Source: a virus
IMG/VR virus record: IMGVR_UViG_3300023109_000123
Span: 1 to 25,319 of that record
Length of the DNA: 25,319 nt
Strand: one strand, 5' to 3'
Made by a program: the position numbers and the translations under genes. Of this stretch, positions 1-7,600 are shown in pieces; position 1 is the first letter of the stretch; each line of letters starts with the position of its first letter. The notes beneath the pieces were generated by a model. That model made no database searches. It was not told the origin of the DNA and was given only the letters and a program-made list of their open reading frames with translations.

Positions 1-1
1 T

Positions 2-160
2 TTCCCATCTCAAGCAGATCCTAAGTTTATAAACAAAGTACATCTTGAGGCTTGGAAAAAAGGTATTAAAACCTTATATTATATGAGAACTGAATCAGTT
101 CTTAGAGGTGATATAGCTGAAAGAGCCATGGATGAAGAATGTTTAAGTTGTGATGGCTAA
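2..160 (+). CDS. nrdA: Ribonucleoside-diphosphate reductase large subunit, C-terminal end (partial)
   Basis: This open frame runs in from the left edge and ends at TAA 158-160, giving 52 residues. It reads as the end of a class I ribonucleotide reductase alpha chain: a KVHLEAWKKGIKTLYYMRT segment, matching the AWKKGLKT-x-YY-x-RT block near the C-terminus of the family, then a variable stretch, then a terminal ECLSCDG. In this family the C-terminal CxxC pair re-reduces the active-site disulphide after each turnover, and both cysteines are present. The enzyme makes deoxynucleotides from ribonucleotides and is common in lytic phages with large DNA demand. It is on the opposite strand to every other gene here and converges on them. 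The catalytic barrel lies outside the window, so class and activity rest on the C-terminus alone. Confidence 0.85.
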   Translation, partial: FPSQADPKFINKVHLEAWKKGIKTLYYMRTESVLRGDIAERAMDEECLSCDG

Positions 161-213
161 AGGCTAAAAGTTATAACTATATGCTATACACGAATACCAA
201 TTAGACATGAATA

Positions 214-256
214 AATTTTAATGATGAAATTATTGAATTTTTTCATCATTAAAATT
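214..256. terminator. Perfect AT-rich hairpin between convergent units
   Basis: A 16-bp perfect inverted repeat, 214-229 against 241-256, has an 11-nt loop. It follows the nrdA stop by 53 bases. The stem is AT-rich, with only four G/C pairs, and the T-runs beside it are short on both strands, so it may be a weak bidirectional terminator or an RNA 3'-end stabiliser rather than a strong intrinsic terminator. Confidence 0.55.
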
Positions 257-286
257 AATTTTGTAGCTCAAAAACGTTAATATATG

Positions 287-332
287 AGCCATATTGTAGA
301 ATTTAATGAGCTACAATCGGCTTTATTTTTTT
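287..332 (+). terminator. Intrinsic terminator downstream of nrdA
   Basis: The arms AGCC (287-290) plus ATTGTAG (293-299) pair with CTACAAT (311-317) plus GGCT (319-322), with a small internal loop. The stem is followed directly by TTATTTTTTT (323-332). The T-tail overlaps the stop and last two codons of the 41-residue minus-strand gene, so the two convergent units share this sequence. A competing repeat, TTGTAGCTCA (261-270) against TGAGCTACAA (307-316), can use the same right arm. Confidence 0.72.
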
Positions 333-448
333 ACACAATTATTTACCATCTTGGTTCTACCACCTTTAGTCTTCTTACCACTAGGTGATTTCTTTTTGCC
401 TTTGGCTACATAGCCTGCCCAGCAAGAGTTTTTCTTTTTCTTTCTCAT
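323..448 (-). CDS. Small basic Cys-containing phage protein (41 aa)
   Basis: This 41-residue gene starts at ATG 446-448 and stops at TAA 323-325. Its start overlaps the preceding stop as ATGA, a typical translational-coupling arrangement, which supports it as real despite its size. The protein is highly basic: a KKKK run near the N-terminus, SCWAGY at 8-13, a KGKKKSPSGKKTKGGRTK stretch at 16-33, and a second cysteine at 38. I recall similar lysine-rich proteins with a CWxGY motif at the end of late operons in Bacteroidota phages, but no function is known to me. Binding to nucleic acid is plausible from the charge and is inference only. It is the last gene of the cassette and runs into the convergent terminator. 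Confidence 0.68.
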   Translation of the reverse strand: MRKKKKNSCWAGYVAKGKKKSPSGKKTKGGRTKMVNNCVKK

Positions 449-606
449 TTCTTTTTATTGTATGGGAATAAAACATTCATTGCATCTCTACGACCTTCAC
501 ATCCACAAGGGATATTTAATCCTTCAGATACTCTATCAACAACCTTTTTAATACCAGTTGCTTTTGTAAGTTTTTCTATACTGTCTCCTAGTCCTCTTGA
601 TTTCAT
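445..606 (-). CDS. Small conserved phage protein with IPCGCEGRRD motif (53 aa)
   Basis: I chose the ATG at 604-606, which gives 53 residues and lies 4 nt after the stop of the upstream gene. A longer frame starting at 675 would overlap that gene by 65 nt and add 23 residues translated out of frame from its conserved end, which is unlikely. The protein has a helical first half (EKLTKATGIKKVVDRVSEGL, 11-30) and a C-terminal IPCGCEGRRD (32-41) with cysteines 34 and 36, then LFPY near the end. Small proteins with a CGC-x-x-RR-x-x-x-x-x-LFPY ending are familiar to me from Bacteroidota podoviruses, without an assigned function. The CxC pair could bind a metal; this is not shown. Confidence 0.66.
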   Translation of the reverse strand: MKSRGLGDSIEKLTKATGIKKVVDRVSEGLNIPCGCEGRRDAMNVLFPYNKKK

Positions 607-610
607 ACAA

Positions 611-859
611 TTAACATTTCCATCTTCTACGAGCTGCTTTACCTCTTTCACCAGTCCAACCTTTTGATCTAGCACAGAATGATTTTCTTCTTCCAGCGGC
701 TTTACTACCTGCTTTAACTTTTCCAGTAACTGCTGTTTTTAATTTACTTCCAGGGTTTTTACTTTTATATGCGGCTACACCTTTAGCTGTCATTCCAGCA
801 CCTTCTTTAGTAGTTCTAAAGTTTCTACCCTTACCCTTTGTTGTTTTCCTGATAGCCAT
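611..859 (-). CDS. DUF6321-like small basic protein (82 aa)
   Basis: The sequence matches my memory of DUF6321, a family of about 85 residues found in many aquatic phages. AGMTAKGVAAYKSKNPGSKL (21-40) continues into KTAVTG (41-46), followed by SFCARSKG (60-67) and a basic ending with RRRWKC at the very C-terminus. The protein is rich in lysine, arginine, glycine and alanine and has two cysteines, 62 and 82. The family function is unknown; its charge suggests contact with DNA, RNA or membrane phosphate (inference). Its start overlaps the upstream stop by one base (TAATG at 857-861), so it is probably translated by re-initiation after the DUF5675 gene. Confidence 0.8.
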   Translation of the reverse strand: MAIRKTTKGKGRNFRTTKEGAGMTAKGVAAYKSKNPGSKLKTAVTGKVKAGSKAAGRRKSFCARSKGWTGERGKAARRRWKC

Positions 860-1326
860 TAGTTACAAGTACAATTACACTCAGTACAACAATCAGTTAC
901 GCTAATACTGACAAAATCAGCATCACTCATCTTTTGATATAACCTCTTAAATGCTGGTCCTGAGCTAGTTAAGTTATTATCTTCATTAAATCTATTTGAT
1001 TTAACTGAATCGCCTACCAAAAGGCATCCATCAGTATGATCATCATCATTTCCTATGTGTATGTAAACATATTGAAAACCTGGTACATCTTGAAGCATAA
1101 AGTGAAAATCAAACCAAGGATATTTTTTACGGTATTTTTCAGTTAATCCACTAATTACCTCACGCTTTTCAACTTTATAAGTTCCAGCAGGTATCCTAGT
1201 TTCACCTTTTACCTTCTCAGCACGATACTCATCCTCTAATGTAAAGCATTCAAACTCTCCATCAACAAACATTAATCCTAATGTAGTATCACTTTGACCA
1301 CTAAATCGTTTTAGTTCTAATTTCAT
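859..1326 (-). CDS. DUF5675 family protein, probable lysis-associated factor with Cys-rich tail
   Basis: This 155-residue protein follows the DUF5675 pattern: an N-terminal strand, FTLEDEYR (28-35), GETRIPAGTY (41-50), a DVPGF segment (80-84), then IHIGNDDDHTDGCLLVG (89-105). The last block, with H90, N93, D99 and C101, recalls the H...GC arrangement of cysteine L,D-transpeptidase-like enzymes. Whether this family is catalytic is not established to my knowledge. It sits directly after a membrane protein with overlapping TAATG, the usual place for a lysis or cell-wall function. An oddity is the last ten residues, which contain five cysteines (146, 147, 150, 152, 154), suggesting a metal site or disulphide knot not expected from the family core. 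The family call is firm from the motifs; the lysis role is inferred from context. Confidence 0.76.
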   Translation of the reverse strand: MKLELKRFSGQSDTTLGLMFVDGEFECFTLEDEYRAEKVKGETRIPAGTYKVEKREVISGLTEKYRKKYPWFDFHFMLQDVPGFQYVYIHIGNDDDHTDGCLLVGDSVKSNRFNEDNNLTSSGPAFKRLYQKMSDADFVSISVTDCCTECNCTCN

Positions 1327-1643
1327 TATCTATCTTTTTTACTGTAAAGGTCTTTTTGTAAATCTTCTACATGCTTCCTAAGATCCTTAACATCTTGTTC
1401 TAAGTCCTTAACATGATCTAACATCCAAGCATGATTTAAATCATACTCTGTTCTATCTATGGCTGCGGGTGGCATTGATTTAGCATCTTCAATATCCATT
1501 TGTAACTTCACATACATGCTACCCAATGTAAATACTGCAGCTATGATTAAACCTATTGATTTCAGTGTTAAGTGAAAATCAGGCTTACCATCTCCATCTA
1601 CATCAACTCCCATATTTGTACTCCCTCCTAATTCTTTTGCCAT
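1326..1643 (-). CDS. Small membrane protein with DxDxDG loop and coiled coil (putative holin or spanin-like)
   Basis: This 105-residue protein has three parts. Near the N-terminus, GVDVDGDGKPD (12-22) has aspartates at 14, 16, 18 and 22, resembling a calcium-binding DxDxDG loop. A single hydrophobic segment at about 25-47 (IGLIIAAVFTLGSMYV) should cross the membrane. The rest, from about 68 to 100, is a charged heptad-like helix (DHVKDLEQDVKDLRKHVEDL). It lies between the giant virion protein and the DUF5675 gene and overlaps the latter by one base. One membrane span plus a coiled coil at the end of the late genes suits a holin, or an Rz-like spanin without a signal peptidase site, but no specific family is recognised. 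The start follows an A/T-rich leader with no Shine-Dalgarno sequence. Confidence 0.62.
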   Translation of the reverse strand: MAKELGGSTNMGVDVDGDGKPDFHLTLKSIGLIIAAVFTLGSMYVKLQMDIEDAKSMPPAAIDRTEYDLNHAWMLDHVKDLEQDVKDLRKHVEDLQKDLYSKKDR

Positions 1644-1681
1644 ATTTTTAACTTTTTGTATATTGTTATTATTACTTGTTT

Positions 1682-4600
1682 TTAATCTTTGTTAAGTTTA
1701 ATGCTTGCACTTCTTTGTTGATCTAACAACGATTTACGTTTTGTATTTGTGCTTTTTTGTAATTCTAATAATGTTTTACTGTTTTTTGTTTTTCTTTTTT
1801 TAGCAGCTTTTTTATAACCTTCTTTTCTTCTAGCATCTTTAGCATTTGTTTTTATTAACTCATGTTCTTCGTTTTTAACATTTAAATCCCAAGTATTCCA
1901 ACCTAATGCTAAAGCTATACGTTGCCAAGTTTTGTTCTCATTGTCAGCCGCGGCGGCTATATTGTTTAACTTATTAACTAATCTATCTGCAGGTAGGTTT
2001 GTTGCAGCAGATATTAAATTACCACCAACCCTATATATGGGACTATCTAATTCAAAACCCTTAGCATCTATAACATCTTTCTCAAATCTATTCGTTTGTA
2101 TTGCATTATAAACTTTTCTTAATTTAGAACCTATAGGTGGAGAAACATTAATTAACTGCATTATAGTATACGCGTGATCCCTACCATATTCTTTGTTTTC
2201 TTGTTTATAATATTCCATTATAGCATTTTTAATAGTTGCTACTGCAGCACCACCAATACCAGTACCACGTAATAATGTATCTAACATACCGTTAGCTACC
2301 ATCTTTTCTTTTCTGTTTATTTGAGCTTTCATTTCATCATCATCTTCGTCATCATCAAACATCATAGCAAATAAAGCAGTTTGCATTGAAGAGAATATAA
2401 TGTTTTGTATTGCTGTGTAATAAACTATTTTTGATATGTGTGTTTTAGCATCTCCTCTACCATTAGCTAAATCTAAAATAGATTTTTTTATTAATCTAGC
2501 ATACTGCATGGGTGTATTTTGAAAAGCTAGTAGTAATCTACCTAATGGACCAGACTGTTGTTGAGAAACTAAAGCTGGATCTGATGACTGCTGTGTCTCT
2601 TCTGCTATTGCTCCAAAGTCTTCAAACGCAGCTTTTTCAGCTTCTTCAATAGACATTCCTTGCTTTTTGTATGTATTAACTCTATTACGATACATTGAAG
2701 CGCCACCAACAGCTATAGCAAAACTATCAGCTATTTGTGTAGGTGCAAAGCCTATCTTTAATAAGTAACGCAAAGCTGCTTTAGCTTTGTTTTTACTATC
2801 AGCCACAGAGTTAGCTAGTTCTGCTTGGTTTACATCTGTTTTTAAACCTTTACGTCTTTGCTTTAATTTATCAGAGTTAAATATAAGAGCAAAATCTGAC
2901 CAAAACTGAGGTTGATTTGCAAATGCTGTTGCTGCTGCAAGTGGATTATTATCGCTCCAGTTTAAAAAGTTAACAGAAGATATAATCTGTAGTACAGCTG
3001 ATCTCATGTTAAAGAACATAATAGCACCAACAGAGTTATTAATCCAATTACTAAATTGATTTACTAATCTATTCTTGCCAAAATTTCTATTAGTTCCATT
3101 TTCCATGCGGAACAACATATCTTCCATGGCTTCCCTAAAATTAGAACCATATGTAGCTTCTATTTTATTTAGATTTTCTTTAGAAAATATTTCATTTTTA
3201 TTTTGTATAAACTCATCTAAAAATTGTTTTCTACCTATTTTATCTACAATATTACTTAAATCACTAGCTATATTATCAGTTAACCATGTTTTTGTTGGCT
3301 GTATATAACCTTCTTCTAATCCAGTTAATAATCCTAATCCTCTAGCAAACTGAGTTAATTCAGTATCATTTTGAACTATTGCTGCTAATCTTTTTACATC
3401 AGCTTCATCCAATCCAGTTTTTTCTGCTACATTGTCAAATCCAGTAGAGTAATCCCATAAGTATATTCTTACAGCTTGGTCATAAGTAAAATCTTCTAGT
3501 TTAGTACCTTTTAATTCAGGTATTTTTTTACCTAGCTTTTTAGCTATAGGTTTGAATTTTTGTCTAAGTCTTCTATAATCATCTTCTATTTTTTGCTTAG
3601 CAGATTCCATTTGAGCTATACCTCTTTTGTAAGGTGCATTTAGATATGTTTCAAAAAATTGTTTTTGAGTGTCACCAACTGTTCCTTTAGATAAAAATGA
3701 ATATATTAAACCCATAAAATCTTCAGCAGATGGTGGTATAAAAAACTTATATTTACCTATTGTAGCACCTCTTTGTCTAGCAACTGTTTCTGAAAAAGTT
3801 TCATCTGCCTTAACTCCTTTTGTTTGCTCTATTATTTGGTTAAAGCCTTCGCTCATAGGAGACACATCTTCTTCAGTGGAAGCTGTTTTCTTATTATTAC
3901 TAAATTGTAAGCTACTACTTTCTATTTCACCCAAAACAATAACAGGCATACCTTGGTTTTTGCTATATATATTTATAGTTTTATTTTGTTTAAGTCTATC
4001 AAAATAACTAGTTGGTTGCCCGTTTTTAGCTATATGCTTTATATAACCAATTAATATTTGTTCTGCATTATCTTGCTTTAAAATATCTTTTATATCTAAT
4101 ACACCATTAAATACCATGTCAATTTTTAAAGGCACACGATGAAAAGCATTTATAACATTTTTATATTGATTAGGAAAATTAGTTTTAAACCAATTTTTAA
4201 ATCCTTGGTTTTCAACATTTATATCTGGTATGATTAATGCATTTTTACCAATTTGATCTATATCCGAAGTTAAAGTATTTAAGTAAGGATCAAACTTATC
4301 CATAACTTCTTTTGTCCATTGTTTTATTGGACCATAAATAGTTTCATAACCTTCTCTTCTAGCTATATCGTCTGTAAATCTTTCACTTATAAATAAAGCA
4401 TCAGATTTATCATCAACATACCACCAAGTTGCATTTTTACCAGGTTGTATTTGTCCACCTCCTCTATAAAGCTTTTTACCTTTTAAAGCTTTCATAAACT
4501 TTTTATACTCAGGTAAATTAGTAAGTTTAGAAAATTTTGATTTATTAAAATCTACACTAGAACCAGCATCATTAGATATTTTATTGGCTATTTGACTTGG

Positions 4601-7600
4601 TTGCCCAATAGATGATGTTTCGTTTTGTATTTCAGAAGTAGTAACAAACCTAGAAGCAAACTGATTAATTTCATTTAATAAAAGATCAGTGACACTACCT
4701 ATCATTTGTATTTTTGATTCTAAACCTAAAAATCTTTCAATACCAGTTAAGTTAGTTTTACCATTTTTATCAACTATTTTTGATTGTTTTTTTGATAATA
4801 ATATTTGTGTATGTTTACTTGATATTCTATGTAGTGGCATAGCTGTTTCAGGGCTAACAATAAACTCTAATAACTCTACCATTGTTTTAGCATTTATATT
4901 AGCATGCTCACCCATTTCAAGATCACCATCTAAAGAAACTCCTTGTAACTTAGAAAACCCTCTAAAACCACCTATAGCATTTGTTTGACCAAAAAGTACA
5001 CCTAACACATATCTTTGATCTATTATTTCTTTTTCATAACCACTTTTTAAAAATAAAGCTAAAGCTTCAAATGCTAATTGATTTGCTTTGTTCATACTAG
5101 CTATATCATCTTTTTTCTCTTCTAAGTATTCAGATCTTTTTTCACCAGTAAGATTTTTTAAGTTTTCAACATGTCTTTGTTTACCAGCTATTTTGATTTG
5201 AGATTTAACTCCTGTTATTGGATCCAGTGAAGCTTGTACTTCTAATAACTCTTCTAACTTATTTAAAAATTCTATATAAGTTTTATCTGTTTCTTCGTTT
5301 AAGCCTTCTCTTAATTCTTTTATACTTTTAAGTTTTCTATTAATGTCAAAAGCTTTAAAACCCTCTCCTTGTATACCTTCCTTGTTTTGATCTGTTATAC
5401 TACCACGTTTTACTTTTGCAGAATCAATAATTCTATAATGTTGACCAAGTGCTTGTGCATAGGCTGATTCGCCAAGCACTGAAACTAACAAGTCTCTAAA
5501 TTCTACTGGCATTTTAGCTACCAGATTAGATGCTTGCTCAACCATAGCCTCCATGTTTTCTAGAGACAATTGGTTTGTTCCTACTTTTGTTTTAAAATTA
5601 AACCAGGCAGAATCTAATTTTTTAGATCCATTATTAAATGTTTTAATAAATTTATTTTCTAAAATTGAAATCTTAGCACCTAAACTTAAAAACATAACTT
5701 TAGCAGCTAGTTGTCTTTTTGATTCCGGTATATACTTGCTTATTCTATCTTGTACATTTGGAAATATAGCTTTAATTAAATCTCTAAACTCCTCGCTTAC
5801 TTTATCAAAATCAGTAGTTACTTTACCATTTTTAATAACACTTCTTTCTATAGCTCCAATAAGTTCTTTTATAACACTAAATGTATTATTGTTTAATTGT
5901 TCTTGTTGATCAGCACTTAAGCCTTCTGCTATATTACTAAATTGAAAACCAGGATCTCTTGATATAGCTTTTGATACTATTGCAACTTCATTTTGTAATT
6001 GCTCTTTTGCTATTTGATCAGCTACTTCTTGCTCTGTTTTAGTTTCACCTTTACTTATTGATTCACTAACTATATTGTCAATACTAAAACCATCAAGTTC
6101 TTCTAAACCTATGTCTGTATTTTCTACATATTCAGATGAAAGTTTTGAAGCTCTAAATTGAATAACCTCTGGTGATGTAAGAACTTGCATAACAGCATCA
6201 AAAGCCATTTCAGCCCCAATGTTTCTAGCCATAGCATCTTTTCTAGTACCTTTTTTAGAACTACGTTCTCCAGTAACAGGATTAATAGCTGGTGGAAAGA
6301 AATACTCATTAAATCTTTCAGCTATAGTCTCAGGTGTTACACTAGTTTGATTATCTGTTTCTTCTGAAATATTATATTTTAATCTTAATACAGGACCTGA
6401 TTTTAGGTTTTTAACCTCTATAAGATCCATATTTTGTGCTGCTAATGCTTGGCTATAAGATAGTTTCTTATCACCTAAAGGCTTGTAAGTAAAGTAGTTA
6501 TCATTACCCAATTCTCTAGCTAATGCAGTTAACTGCTTGGTAGTGAATTTATTATATATAACTAAAGAGTATTTTTTAACAAATGCTCTGTGTTCTTTAT
6601 CACCACCTATTCTATTTTTTAATGTTTTTTGTAATGCTTTTCCAAATGTCTTTACAAGTTTGTTCTTAATATTAAGTATATCAGATTGTTTAATAACACC
6701 TTCTATGTTTGATATTTCTTCTTTAACTAAAGCTATTACTTCATTGTATATACTACTACCGTCTTCTATTTCAAGTTCTTTTCTTATAGAAGCATCTTGA
6801 CTCTCTAGTTCTTCTTGAACTTCTATCATAGATTCTAAAGCATTAGGTGCTTCAGAAGCAAATTGACGAGCTGGAGTACCTTCATCAGCACCAGCCATTT
6901 GTCTAGTCATTGATTCAGTTTTAATATCACCTCTTTCTCCAAGCCTATCTATTAAATTGTTTGCTCTAAGATTTAATCTACTACTTAAAAATTTATCTAA
7001 ACTTTGAAGCTCAGGATTGTATTCGTTTTTTACTAATAATATAGCTTCATTTAATAAGTCACGTTTATAATCTGCCTTTGTGTAAGAGTTAGGATCTTTA
7101 ACGTTATTGTAAGTTCTGTTTATTATAGATCCAATCATGCCACCTATTTGGTCAGCAAAAGGTGTATTAGATGTATCATCAGTTTTAACACCAGTTTGTT
7201 TATCAACAAGCATTGTGTCCATAAACTCACCAACGCTTTCTTTTGATCTTTCTGGATGCATTGCTTCAAAAAACTCGTTCAAGTTTGATGCTTGAGATCC
7301 ACCTATACCACCAATATCTTTAATCTTTACTTTTGCTTTAGCTTCAGCATCTTTTATTGCTTTCAAAGCTATTTTACTTGCTGCACCATCTGGTGATGTA
7401 CTGGTATATTCTTTTATAAAGTTATAAACTTGTTGACCATTTTCAAAACCTACAGTACTTACTTGCTTAGCACCAAATATAGATTTAAAAGCATCACCCA
7501 TTTTTTCAAATGTGTTTTTGTCATAACCTACTTCTCCTTTAATTATTCCATCAGAAAGTATGTTAATCCACTCAGTATCATGATCTTCTTTTGCAACTCC

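Noticed and set aside
607-675. Longer 76-residue version of the IPCGCEGRRD protein
   Set aside because: The extra residues overlap the conserved C-terminus of the DUF6321-like gene in another frame, whereas the ATG at 606 lies 4 nt after that gene's stop, matching the tight packing of its neighbours.
4900-4945. SLDGD in the giant protein as a DxDGD-type RNA polymerase catalytic loop, as in crAss-like virion polymerases
   Set aside because: Only one of the acidic residues fits, no other double-psi barrel motif is seen around it, and the following GEHANINA block looks like a different conserved element of polyvalent proteins.
6124-6309. Minus-strand 61-residue open frame in another frame inside the giant gene
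   Set aside because: It overlaps the 2617-residue frame completely and its leucine-rich sequence is a composition artefact.
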